From Pseudoalteromonas sp. Scap06 (GTDB lineage: Bacteria > Pseudomonadota > Gammaproteobacteria > Enterobacterales > Alteromonadaceae): a stretch of 64,000 nucleotides of DNA. The notes under the pieces were generated by a model that did no database searches, had not been told where the DNA came from, and saw nothing but the letters and a program-made list of their open reading frames with translations. The position numbers and the translations under genes were made by a program. Where the stretch lies: NCBI RefSeq assembly GCF_013394165.1, contig NZ_CP041330.1, positions 1,356,501 to 1,420,500 of the forward strand. The letters run 5' to 3'. Positions 37,616 to 46,306 of the stretch are shown one piece after another; position 1 is the first letter of the stretch; every line of letters begins with the position of its first letter.

Positions 37616-38692
37616 GTGAAAAAAACAATAAATTTAACAATAGCCACAGATAAAAACGGTCAAGGTGGTATTGCCACTGTATTAAATGTTTACGACAGTG
37701 AAGGCTTTTTTAATGACACAAATTCAGAGCTTTTAGCAAGCCATTCAACAAATACAGGTTTTGGCATGGCAGGCCAACTATTTAATTACTTACTTTGCAT
37801 TATTAAGTTAGTTGCTAAATTAATAATTTATGATGTTGGGGTAGTGCATATTCATATGGCTTCTAGAGGGAGTTATGCTAGAAAATCAAAGCTAATAAAG
37901 CTGATTAAGTATTTTAATACAAAAGTAATTTTGCACTTACATGGTGCTGAGTTTAGAGATTTTTACAAAAATGAATGCTGTGAATCTAAAAAAGCACAAA
38001 TAAGGTCAACTTTTAACTCTGTAGATAAAGTTATTGTTTTATCTACTCAGTGGCTAGACTGGCTTGATACTATACTTGATGATCCAAAAAAAGGGATAGT
38101 AGTTTATAACGCAGTGCCTAAATTAGAATTAGAAAAAGAAAAAACTAATAACTTTAATTTTGTATTTTTAGGCCGTTTAGGTGAGCGTAAGGGTGTATCT
38201 GACTTAATACATGCTTTTAAATATGTCGTTAAAGACCATCCAAACTCGAGGCTATTACTTGGAGGAGATGGTGAAATTAAAAAGTATCAAACTATGGTTA
38301 ACGAACTTGAAATTAGTGAGTATGTTGACCTACTTGGTTGGGTTGCTGGCGATACAAAGATGAATACTTTAAAGAAAGCAGATGCATATGTTTTACCAAG
38401 TTATAATGAAGGTTTCCCAATGGGAGTGCTAGAAGCAATGTCATGTAACATACCTGTTATTGCCTCTACTGCAGGTGGGATTCCAGATGCTATTACAAAT
38501 AACATTGATGGCTTACTTATTGACCCCGGTGATGTTGAAGCCTTAAAGATAGCAATGAATAGGTTAATTGAGTTCCCTATAGAAACAAAAAGAATGGAAA
38601 ATGCTGCAAAGGAAAAATTTTTAAATAACTTTAGCCCTTCAGTAATTATTCCAAAGCTAAAATGTATTTATAAAGAGCTGGGAGCAATTTAG
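37616..38692 (+). CDS. Family 4 glycosyltransferase
   Basis: The 358-residue GT-B enzyme has TDKNGQGGIATVLNVYDSEG near the N-terminus, VHIHMASRGSYARK, FLGRLGERKGVSDLIHAF as the Rossmann switch, and PSYNEGFPMGVLEAMSCNIP with the GT4 EX7E pattern. It is likely to transfer a hexose or HexNAc to the growing repeat unit. It begins with GTG immediately after the CapK-like stop (TAACGTG) and ends 2 bp before the next gene, so the three genes are tightly coupled. Confidence 0.92.
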   Translation: MKKTINLTIATDKNGQGGIATVLNVYDSEGFFNDTNSELLASHSTNTGFGMAGQLFNYLLCIIKLVAKLIIYDVGVVHIHMASRGSYARKSKLIKLIKYFNTKVILHLHGAEFRDFYKNECCESKKAQIRSTFNSVDKVIVLSTQWLDWLDTILDDPKKGIVVYNAVPKLELEKEKTNNFNFVFLGRLGERKGVSDLIHAFKYVVKDHPNSRLLLGGDGEIKKYQTMVNELEISEYVDLLGWVAGDTKMNTLKKADAYVLPSYNEGFPMGVLEAMSCNIPVIASTAGGIPDAITNNIDGLLIDPGDVEALKIAMNRLIEFPIETKRMENAAKEKFLNNFSPSVIIPKLKCIYKELGAI

Positions 38693-38694
38693 TA

Positions 38695-39888
38695 ATGTTA
38701 GATAGTAACTATTGCAAAAAGCTATTACTTAATAAGGCAAAAATAGGAAGTTATGCTGGGCAAGATCCATTTGATGGACTCAATAGTAGATTATTTGAAT
38801 TAATTCCCCGATTTAAACAAGGCATTGTAGGCCTTGCTTGGATTCAATTGCATAAACGTTTAGCAATTAACTTACGGCCAATATGTGGGGTGCCCAAAAA
38901 GCGCAACCCAAAGGGTATTGGTTTATTTATTTTAGGTTTATTGGAAGACTATAATGCAACCAATGAGCAAACTTATTTAAATGAAGCGATAAAGCTAGCT
39001 GATTGGTTATTGACCCAGCAAAGTGATAAATCTATTTGGCAGCATTGTTGTTGGGGTTATCACTTTGATTGGAATGCTCGTGCTTTTTTTGTACCTAAAG
39101 GTAAGCCAAACGTAATTACTACTATTTATGTTGCTCAAGCTTTATATGCGTTAAGTGAAATCACTAAAGACAAAAAATACTCAGAACCTGCAATTGATAG
39201 TGCACATTTTATTGTAAAAACATTATATAAAGAATGTGATGGTAGGCAGTTTTTTGGTTACATACCGGGTGAGACTGCATTTGTACATAATGCCAGTCTT
39301 TGGGGCGCTGCATGGGTTGCAAAAGTTGCCGTGCTGACTAACAACCAACATTACAAACAGCTTGCTTTAAATGCTGCAAGGCAGTCGGTAAGCGAACAGG
39401 GACTTGATGGCTCATGGGTATATGGTGCTCGCCATCATCATCAGTTTATTGATGGCTTTCATACCGGTTATAACCTAGAGGCATTGCGCTTACTGAGTGA
39501 TGAATTACAAACCGATGAGTTTGAATCGGCAATTGCACAAGGCTTTACCTATTATAAAGCACATTTGTTTGAGCAAGATGGCACCGCAAAATATTACAAT
39601 AATAATCGCTATCCACTCGATATGCACAGTGTATCGCAAGCTGTTTTTACACTATTAAAAGTAGGTAAAACCCCAGATGACTTTGCGATGGCCGAAAAAA
39701 TAATTAACCGTGCTATTCAAACTTTATATATGCCTAAAAAGCAGCGTTTTATTTATCAAAAAAATAAGTACTTTACCAATAAAGTTGACTATGTGCGTTG
39801 GACACAAGCATGGGTATATTACTCGTTTGCTTATTTTAATCGACAAAAATCGAAAAACGCTAAAAATGCAGTTATTAAACAACTTTAA
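38695..39888 (+). CDS. Polysaccharide-locus protein with predicted alpha/alpha-barrel fold
   Basis: The 397-residue protein has no signal peptide and repeats helical hairpins with aromatic motifs such as TYLNEAIKLADWLLTQQ, WQHCCWGYHFDWNARAFF and HNASLWGAAWVAKVAVL, then GLDGSWVYGARHHHQFIDGF. The layout recalls alpha/alpha toroids of glycoside hydrolases, lyases and C5-epimerases. Related proteins occur in exopolysaccharide loci, often with unreliable names. A role acting on a sugar or lipid-linked oligosaccharide is inferred. It is coupled to the upstream glycosyltransferase (2-bp gap). Confidence 0.7.
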   Translation: MLDSNYCKKLLLNKAKIGSYAGQDPFDGLNSRLFELIPRFKQGIVGLAWIQLHKRLAINLRPICGVPKKRNPKGIGLFILGLLEDYNATNEQTYLNEAIKLADWLLTQQSDKSIWQHCCWGYHFDWNARAFFVPKGKPNVITTIYVAQALYALSEITKDKKYSEPAIDSAHFIVKTLYKECDGRQFFGYIPGETAFVHNASLWGAAWVAKVAVLTNNQHYKQLALNAARQSVSEQGLDGSWVYGARHHHQFIDGFHTGYNLEALRLLSDELQTDEFESAIAQGFTYYKAHLFEQDGTAKYYNNNRYPLDMHSVSQAVFTLLKVGKTPDDFAMAEKIINRAIQTLYMPKKQRFIYQKNKYFTNKVDYVRWTQAWVYYSFAYFNRQKSKNAKNAVIKQL

Positions 39889-39902
39889 AAACGGACTCAA
39901 CA

Positions 39903-40661
39903 ATGAAACGTATTGAATTTTTAAAAGCACCAATGGATATTGCCACCATGCAAGAGACGGTGTCTTTTATTGAAAACAGAATTGAGCAAAAGCAATTTTT
40001 ACAGCATGTTGTGGTTAATGTAGCCAAAATAGTTAATATGCAAAAAGATCCTGTTTTAGCTGAGTCGGTTAAAGCGTGTGAGGTAATTAATATTGATGGT
40101 ATGGGTGTAGTGTTTGGTGCGCGCTTTTTAGGCCACGATATCCCAGAGCGTGTAGCGGGTGTTGACCTTTTTCATGAATTATTAGCTATGAGTGCCAAGC
40201 GTGACTTTCCTGTATTTTTACTCGGTGCTACCGATGAGGTAGTTAGCAAAACAGTAAGTAAAGTCAAAGCACAAAACCCTAATTTAAATATTGCTGGTTA
40301 TCATGATGGTTATTTCTTTGGAAATAAAGAGGGGGATGATGAAGAAGCCGTGGTCACTAAAATACGCGAATCGGGCGCTAAGTTATTATTTGTTGCTATA
40401 ACCTCGCCTAAAAAAGAAAATTTTATTAATAAGTGGCAAGACAAGCTTGGTGTTGACTTTGTAATGGGTGTTGGCGGTACGTTCGATGTTGTAGCAGGTA
40501 AAGTAAAGCGTGCACCACAGTGGATGCAAAAGGCCGGATTAGAGTGGTTATATAGGGTATTACAAGAGCCAGGTAGAATGTGGAAACGTTATTTAGTAAC
40601 AAACTCAAAGTTTGCATATCTTTTGATTCAAGACAAGTTCTTTAAATTATGGCACGTATAA
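39903..40661 (+). CDS. WecG/TagA/CpsF family glycosyltransferase (GT26)
   Basis: The 252-residue protein has the GT26 motifs INIDGMGVVFGARFLG (about 62-77), ERVAGVDLFHEL, FLLGATDEV and VMGVGGTFDVVAGKVKRAP. Family members transfer ManNAc or ManNAcA (TagA, WecG) to lipid-linked GlcNAc. Since wecB and wecC in the same locus make UDP-ManNAc and UDP-ManNAcA, it is a good candidate for adding that sugar. It overlaps the next gene by 13 bp. Confidence 0.92.
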   Translation: MKRIEFLKAPMDIATMQETVSFIENRIEQKQFLQHVVVNVAKIVNMQKDPVLAESVKACEVINIDGMGVVFGARFLGHDIPERVAGVDLFHELLAMSAKRDFPVFLLGATDEVVSKTVSKVKAQNPNLNIAGYHDGYFFGNKEGDDEEAVVTKIRESGAKLLFVAITSPKKENFINKWQDKLGVDFVMGVGGTFDVVAGKVKRAPQWMQKAGLEWLYRVLQEPGRMWKRYLVTNSKFAYLLIQDKFFKLWHV

Positions 40662-41647
40662 ACTACATTGATAACATGAAAGCAATAGGAATTACGCTAG
40701 TTGTACTTGGTCATGCAGCTTGGTTAAATGGGGATTTTTATACTTTAATATACTCATTTCATATGCCTTTATTCTTTTTTTTATCAGGGTATTTGGCATC
40801 ATCCAAACGAGAGGTTAAACTGTCATTAGTTAAACTATTCCAGCGCCTAATATTACCTTTTACTTTCTTTTTTCTTATTTCCTATTTATTTTGGTTACCA
40901 CTGAACATTTTTAGTGATGGCCAAGCAAGTAAAATGGAATGGTTTGACCCTTTAAATCGTTTAGTGACATCTAAGGCTGATAGTTTTCATATTAATGGTG
41001 TTCTTTGGTTTTTTCCCTGTTTAATCATTATTTCATTAGCACAGATTATATTTTTTTCTGCATTGAAGCCAATATATAATTTCGTAATCACTTCAGGAAT
41101 GCTTGTAATAATGTTGTTATTCAATGAGCTTATTTCGGAAAGATGGTTTTGGTCGATAGATTCTGCTGTTGTTGGTATGTTTTTTTATCAATTAGGTGTT
41201 CTAGTTAAAAGGGTTAACTTTTTAAGTTATGCAATGTTTAACAATGAATTTAAAATTTACTTAATTTTGTTATTTACCATTCCAATTTTTTATTATTTAG
41301 CGCTATTAAATGGCCGTGTAGATATAAGAGAGTTAAAGTTTGGTGTTTTCCCTATTTTGTTCCCTCTAATTGCTTGTTTAGGAATATTTATATTATTTTT
41401 GATTAGTAAAAAACTCAAACCTAGACCCACCTACCAATGGCTGGCAATTTCTTCAATAGTGATATTTCCGCTTCATTTAATTGTTTTTAGGTTTTTACAT
41501 AAGATCGAGGTTAGGATCATCCCTAATACTTGGCATTTGTTTGATTTACTTCCTTATGTGAATACTTTAATAGCTATTTTCTTTTTAGTTTTTGTTTTTA
41601 GATTCATAAAATCTCAGGCGCCAAAACTTATAGGTTTATCAAATTAA
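40649..41647 (+). CDS. Membrane acyltransferase (acyltransferase 3 family)
   Basis: The 332-residue protein has about ten membrane helices and begins RINYIDNMKAIGITLVVLGH, then FHMPLFFFLSGYL, the signature of the OafA/NodX-type acyltransferase 3 family. The His in LGH is the conserved catalytic residue. Such enzymes O-acetylate or succinylate polysaccharide units at the membrane. It is the last gene of the AT-rich core; a 356-bp gap without genes follows. Confidence 0.9.
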   Translation: MARINYIDNMKAIGITLVVLGHAAWLNGDFYTLIYSFHMPLFFFLSGYLASSKREVKLSLVKLFQRLILPFTFFFLISYLFWLPLNIFSDGQASKMEWFDPLNRLVTSKADSFHINGVLWFFPCLIIISLAQIIFFSALKPIYNFVITSGMLVIMLLFNELISERWFWSIDSAVVGMFFYQLGVLVKRVNFLSYAMFNNEFKIYLILLFTIPIFYYLALLNGRVDIRELKFGVFPILFPLIACLGIFILFLISKKLKPRPTYQWLAISSIVIFPLHLIVFRFLHKIEVRIIPNTWHLFDLLPYVNTLIAIFFLVFVFRFIKSQAPKLIGLSN

Positions 41648-42003
41648 TTTAGTTGGGAGTTTAACAGCAGTAGTTTTATTCCCACCTCTATCCTTTAAAA
41701 AGAGTGAAGTATTTTCTCTTGGCGCATTCATCCTGCATGCAAGTCTGTTAACCTTATATTTACATTTATTAGTTATTAAATATCAATGTTTGCTTTTTTT
41801 TAAATTTTAATTTCTGTAAGTTATTGATTTTAACTTTTGTTCTTTCTTTGGAGTTACATAATTAGTACTTTTGTAGTGTTTTTTATTCCTTTTGATTTTG
41901 TTTGTGTATATAATGCTCACCAAGAGCTTGATGAATTAAATTTCGTTAAACAAATGACTTAAATTTGGTGCCTTTAATGCACTTTTTCATTTTGAGGGAA
42001 AAA
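41648..42003 (+). promoter_or_regulatory. Intergenic region with probable promoter for the anchor-A protein
   Basis: This AT-rich stretch has no gene. A consensus TATAAT lies at 41909-41914 without a clear -35 box, about 95 bp before the start of the secreted protein. GAGGGA at 41994-41999 is the ribosome-binding site and selects the ATG at 42004. No convincing terminator for the upstream acyltransferase gene is visible. Confidence 0.45.
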
Positions 42004-44202
42004 ATGACTAACTCACTACTAAAAACTAAAAAATTAAGTGCAGTGATCGCACTTGCTTTAGCCAGCTCTTCAACACTGGCTGCAGACTTAGGCGTAGCTA
42101 ATAACTTTTCAGCATTTGTTTTTGACGATTTTAAATCGAACGTTGGCCGCGCTGACGGCGCTATAGCAGCTGGTAAAATCGATATAAAAGCATATAGCGT
42201 AGGCTTTTTACGCCCGTCTAATCCAAATGAATACTACTTAATCAGTGAATCAAGTATCGATTATAAAATAGGGCGCCAATTTGTTGGTAGCATGGTAGCC
42301 GGTGGTGGAACTGATGTTAGTTGGAGTGTTCAATGGGGCATGGAGCGAAACTCTAAAATAATGTCTAATCAAAACGAATCGGCCATGCCGTTCGACTTTG
42401 ATGAACAAGAGCAATATTACAAAGATTTAAGCGCTGAGTTAGGTAAGCTTGATACTACTGGAACAGTACAAAGTAAATGGGGTGGCCTTTACTTAGAAGG
42501 CGACGGTCGCTCAGACACGCAAGTATTTAATTTAGATGCGCGCCAATTTGCTAAAGCTCACACTTTTAAAGTGTGGGGCATTCCTGCTGATGCAACTGTA
42601 ATTTTTAATATTACAGGCGACGACAATATTAATGTTAAAGGCAAAAGTTTTTGGCGTTTGCGCAATCATGCAACTAAAACAGTATTTAACTTTACTAATG
42701 CAGAAAAACTCAATATTAAAGGTAATCGCTGGCAAGGAGTTGTATTAGCTCCTTACGCTGACATTAGAGGTGTTTATGGTACAGCCAAAATGCCTGTTAT
42801 TGGCCAAAGCTTTTATGGTTCAATGGCGTTACTAGCCGGCGAGTTTAACGGTAATTTACCTGATTTAGCCGAGATTGCTACTCCATTTGAGATGGCGGAG
42901 AAATGGCACTGGAATTCTAGTGACTTTATGCCTGAATATAATCAAGTAATTTCCACGCCAGCAGTTGCTCAATTGAATGACGATAATGGCGATCGTGTCA
43001 TTGATAGCAACGATATTGCTGATGTTATAGTGGTGGCATTTAAGAGAAGCGTAAATGCTCCAGGTTTAGTGCGTGCATTAAGTGGTGTCGATGGTTCAGA
43101 GTTATGGTCCTACGAGAATGGAGGAGTCTTCAGTGACTCGCGTAATTCAATTGCAGCGGCTGATTTAGATGGTGATGGTGTTGTTGAAATTGTTTTAAAT
43201 GATTTCTCATCAGAGGTTGTCCAGGTTGTTAATAATTTAGGTTTTGTTAAGAAGGAGCTGACCAAGTCAGGTAAGCCTCTAGGTGCAGTTACTTTAAGTG
43301 ATATTAATAACGATGGAGTAGTTGAAATTGTAACAGGTAATAATGTATTAAGTTACGAAACCGGTTTGCTCTACACAACTAATTGGTCGGCTGCTTCAAT
43401 AACTTTTGACGCTGATAATAATAGCAGTCAAGAAGTTTTTGCTGGTGGTGGCTTGTATGATTCTTATGGTGCTCAATTATGGCAATATGGAGAGCCAGGA
43501 GCTGTATGGTTTAATTCAGTTGCCAATTTAGATGATGATTTAGATCCTGAAATAGTAACTAGTAACCCAAGCACTAACCTTGAAACCAGTGTTTTAGCTG
43601 TATTAGAGCATAATGGTAATGTTAAGTGGCAAATAACTAACCCTAATAACTTTGGCGGTGGGGTACAAGCTGTATCAACATTCCTCGGTGCCGACTCATT
43701 AGGAATTGTTTACGCAGGTTACACAGCAGTTGATATGTATAACACAAATGGTGATTTAGTTTGGACTGTTGCTAATGATGATGAATGGAGCGGTAAATTA
43801 GGTGTGAGTGCCTATGACTTTAATGGTGATGGTATCGATGAAGTTATTATACAAGACCACTATAAAGTAAGAGTGCTAAATGGCCTTAATGGCGAGGTGT
43901 TATCAACTGTCGCAAACTCTACAGCGTCACTTTGGGAATACCCAATTGTGGTTGATCTAGAGGGCGATGATAATGCAGAGCTGGTAGTTGTATCAAATAA
44001 CACGGATGAAAGGTATAACATTAACAATGGTGTAACTGTGTATGGTGCTGCTGATAGTAGCAAGCCTTGGAAAAATGCAACACGTATCTGGAACCAACAT
44101 TCTTATCACCAAACTAATATTAACCAAAATGGAACTGTACCAACGGTTGAATTGCCAAGCTGGTTAAACAACAATAGCTATCGCTCTAGTACGCTTAAAT
44201 AA
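42004..44202 (+). CDS. Secreted choice-of-anchor-A protein with FG-GAP/VCBS-like repeats
   Basis: The 732-residue protein has a signal peptide (KLSAVIALALASSSTLA, cut before ADLG). A choice-of-anchor-A type domain follows at about residues 25-290, with FNLDARQFAKAHTFKVWGIP and EKLNIKGNRWQGVVLAPYAD. Residues 310-715 hold repeated Ca-binding loops of FG-GAP/integrin-alpha type: DLDGDGVVEIV (about 385), DINNDGVVEIV (434), NLDDDLDPEIV (509), DFNGDGIDEVI (605) and DLEGDDNAELV (652). This suggests a beta-propeller. It is secreted or surface-exposed with no membrane anchor seen. It lies between the two halves of the polysaccharide locus with its own terminator, which makes a matrix protein plausible. 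Confidence 0.8.
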   Translation: MTNSLLKTKKLSAVIALALASSSTLAADLGVANNFSAFVFDDFKSNVGRADGAIAAGKIDIKAYSVGFLRPSNPNEYYLISESSIDYKIGRQFVGSMVAGGGTDVSWSVQWGMERNSKIMSNQNESAMPFDFDEQEQYYKDLSAELGKLDTTGTVQSKWGGLYLEGDGRSDTQVFNLDARQFAKAHTFKVWGIPADATVIFNITGDDNINVKGKSFWRLRNHATKTVFNFTNAEKLNIKGNRWQGVVLAPYADIRGVYGTAKMPVIGQSFYGSMALLAGEFNGNLPDLAEIATPFEMAEKWHWNSSDFMPEYNQVISTPAVAQLNDDNGDRVIDSNDIADVIVVAFKRSVNAPGLVRALSGVDGSELWSYENGGVFSDSRNSIAAADLDGDGVVEIVLNDFSSEVVQVVNNLGFVKKELTKSGKPLGAVTLSDINNDGVVEIVTGNNVLSYETGLLYTTNWSAASITFDADNNSSQEVFAGGGLYDSYGAQLWQYGEPGAVWFNSVANLDDDLDPEIVTSNPSTNLETSVLAVLEHNGNVKWQITNPNNFGGGVQAVSTFLGADSLGIVYAGYTAVDMYNTNGDLVWTVANDDEWSGKLGVSAYDFNGDGIDEVIIQDHYKVRVLNGLNGEVLSTVANSTASLWEYPIVVDLEGDDNAELVVVSNNTDERYNINNGVTVYGAADSSKPWKNATRIWNQHSYHQTNINQNGTVPTVELPSWLNNNSYRSSTLK

Positions 44203-44220
44203 AAAGTATTTTGGGCAAAT

Positions 44221-44250
44221 AAAAAGCCAATTATTTATAATTGGCTTTTT
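44221..44250 (+). terminator. Intrinsic terminator after the anchor-A protein gene
   Basis: AAAAAGCCAATTAT pairs perfectly with ATAATTGGCTTTTT (14 bp) around a 2-nt loop, 18 bp after the stop codon. The A- and T-runs at the ends make it active in either direction. Confidence 0.9.
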
Positions 44251-44312
44251 ATTATAGGGTAGTTGTTTAAAATAACTGAAAATGTATTATTCACGCTTTA
44301 TTTGAGGCTTTT

Positions 44313-44711
44313 TTGTCAAACCTACAGAATGATCCTGCTATTAGAAGCTTGCTAGAGCGAATGCCTAAAAGCATTCAAACGACCTTTACCGATGAACAAT
44401 TAGCCCATTTAAAGATAGCCATTGGCGCTAGGCAGTGGGGTAACCACGCTGTTGACTGCAGAGGTGTAGTTAAACTTTTTAAATACCGATATTACTATGT
44501 TTTTTTGGCGGGTCGAAATAGGCGTGAACTAAGTGTAAAAGAGCAAAAAATAGCGAGGTTTACTCAAGCTATTATCTTAAGTTTGGCAGTTACGTTTACT
44601 ATTTTACTTACATTGCTGGTTTTATATTTGATTAAATCGGCATTGGGTATTGATATTTTTGAAGGATACTCGTTTGGAGTTTGGAGTTGGTTTAAGGGCT
44701 TATTTAATTAA
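44313..44711 (+). CDS. Small membrane protein of polysaccharide loci
   Basis: The 132-residue protein has a conserved-looking cytoplasmic part, LAHLKIAIGARQWGNHAVDC and YRYYYVFLAGRNRREL (residues 30-76), and one transmembrane helix near residues 86-108. I have seen this GARxWGxHxxDxRG pattern in exopolysaccharide loci of related marine bacteria, sometimes under misleading enzyme names; its function is unknown to me. It starts at TTG (44313). No ATG gives the full conserved part. It stands alone between a terminator and the promoter region of the initiating transferase. Confidence 0.72.
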   Translation: MSNLQNDPAIRSLLERMPKSIQTTFTDEQLAHLKIAIGARQWGNHAVDCRGVVKLFKYRYYYVFLAGRNRRELSVKEQKIARFTQAIILSLAVTFTILLTLLVLYLIKSALGIDIFEGYSFGVWSWFKGLFN

Positions 44712-44815
44712 GCCTAAGTAAAGTGTGTGTATTCTCTTTAATACATATATTGGCAAAGCAATAGTTAGCTAAAAGACATAAACATGAATTTTAGTACTTT
44801 TGTCGTAATCAGCAA

Positions 44816-44844
44816 TTGAACAAAATTAGCTAATACTATATCAT
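44816..44844 (+). promoter_or_regulatory. Possible promoter of the wcaJ-to-vpsP export block
   Basis: TTGAAC (44816-44821) and TATCAT (44839-44844) are 17 bp apart, 59 bp before the start of the initiating transferase. A small hairpin TGTGAG-GTGCTA-CTCACA lies at 44857-44874 in the leader. The -10 box is imperfect, so this is tentative. Confidence 0.4.
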
Positions 44845-44902
44845 CCCCGTGGATTTTGTGAGGTGCTACTCACACTGAATTAGCTATAAGGAATTAAGCG
44901 AA

Positions 44903-46306
44903 ATGACATCTCCAAGGACTTTTAAACCTTCAGGTTCCTCTGATGCCAATTTTTACCGATTATTTGATATATTTGCATTGTTTTTAGCGTTTCAGTGCGC
45001 AGCCCTACTTTACAATTTTAAGCTCACTCCTATTTATGCCGCTTCTGCGCTTACGGTTGCGCTCAGCTATTTATATAGTGCTGAGCTCTTTTCTACCTAT
45101 CGCTCTTGGCGCGCTGGCAAATTTAAACATATGGTGTTGTGTGCATGGGGCAGTGTGCTTATTGCATTCGCATTTTTACTGGTTGTTTCCTTTTTATTTA
45201 AGTTTAGCGAGTCGCTCTCTCGAGTGGGAATAGCTATTTGGTTTACGCTAAGTGTTACGTATTTATATATTTGGCGCTTGGGAGTGTACTTATATAAACG
45301 TAGTCGCCGTAAATTAGGCTTATCTCAACGTAATGTTGCCATTATTGGCGCAACCGAATCGGCCGCTTATTTGCATGCTGAGATTGTTAAACACGATGAG
45401 TTAGGCTTTAACTTTAAAGGTTTTTACGACGATAGAAATCCTGAACGCCTATTTGAACAACTGGAACATCAAGGTGTTGAAGGAACAATACAAAGCGCTG
45501 TTGATGCTGCTCGCAATGGTGAAATAGATATACTTTATATTGCACTGCCTATGAAAGCGCAAAAACGCATAGCTGATATTTTATTGCAGCTAGGTAATAC
45601 CACGGTAGATGTGCACGTAGTGCCCGATTTTTTACTCTCAAACTTAATACACGCCCGTATTGAACATGTGGGTGATGTAGACACACTAAGTGTGTTTGAA
45701 GCACCATGTATTGGCGCCCATGAGTTTATAAAACGCACAGAAGATATAGTGGTTTCAGCTATTATTGTTACCTTAATTACCCCGGTTTTATTAGCGATTG
45801 CAGCCGCCATCAAGCTGACATCTAAGGGGCCTATTATTTTTAAGCAAGACCGCTACGGTTTAGATGGGCAAAAAATAAAAGTGTGGAAGTTTCGCTCTAT
45901 GACAGTGACCGAAAACAGCGATGTGGTCACTCAGGCAACAAAAAACGATGCTCGCATAACACCGTTAGGTGGCTTTTTACGCCGTACTAGCCTTGATGAA
46001 CTACCACAGTTTATAAATGTTTTAAAAGGCGACATGTCTATTGTTGGCCCTCGGCCTCATGCGGTGGCGCACAATGAAGAGTACCGCCAAAAAGTAGAAT
46101 TTTATATGTTTAGGCATAAAACTAAACCGGGTATTACCGGTTGGGCACAAATTAATGGTTGGCGCGGCGAAACCGATACTTTGGATAAAATGGCCAAGCG
46201 AGTTGAATACGACTTACATTACATTAAACATTGGTCTTTATGGTTTGATGTGAAAATAATTTTTATGACAATTTTTAAGGGATTTAAAAGTGAAAATGCG
46301 TACTAA
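44903..46306 (+). CDS. wcaJ: Undecaprenyl-phosphate glucose phosphotransferase (WcaJ type)
   Basis: The 467-residue protein has four or five N-terminal membrane helices, a Rossmann-like middle part ([20 protein letters not shown]) and the catalytic sugar-transferase domain from about residue 275. That domain has [40 protein letters not shown] and [17 protein letters not shown]. This is the PHPT family that starts repeat-unit synthesis by moving glucose-1-phosphate, or a related sugar, to undecaprenyl phosphate. GalU at the start of the locus can provide UDP-glucose. It overlaps the beta-barrel gene by 17 bp. Confidence 0.93.
   Translation: MTSPRTFKPSGSSDANFYRLFDIFALFLAFQCAALLYNFKLTPIYAASALTVALSYLYSAELFSTYRSWRAGKFKHMVLCAWGSVLIAFAFLLVVSFLFKFSESLSRVGIAIWFTLSVTYLYIWRLGVYLYKRSRRKLGLSQRNVAIIGATESAAYLHAEIVKHDELGFNFKGFYDDRNPERLFEQLEHQGVEGTIQSAVDAARNGEIDILYIALPMKAQKRIADILLQLGNTTVDVHVVPDFLLSNLIHARIEHVGDVDTLSVFEAPCIGAHEFIKRTEDIVVSAIIVTLITPVLLAIAAAIKLTSKGPIIFKQDRYGLDGQKIKVWKFRSMTVTENSDVVTQATKNDARITPLGGFLRRTSLDELPQFINVLKGDMSIVGPRPHAVAHNEEYRQKVEFYMFRHKTKPGITGWAQINGWRGETDTLDKMAKRVEYDLHYIKHWSLWFDVKIIFMTIFKGFKSENAY

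Noticed and set aside
42004..44202. LapA-type adhesin and substrate of LapG
   Set aside because: No N-terminal retention module with a di-alanine cleavage site and no type I secretion signal; it has an ordinary Sec signal peptide.
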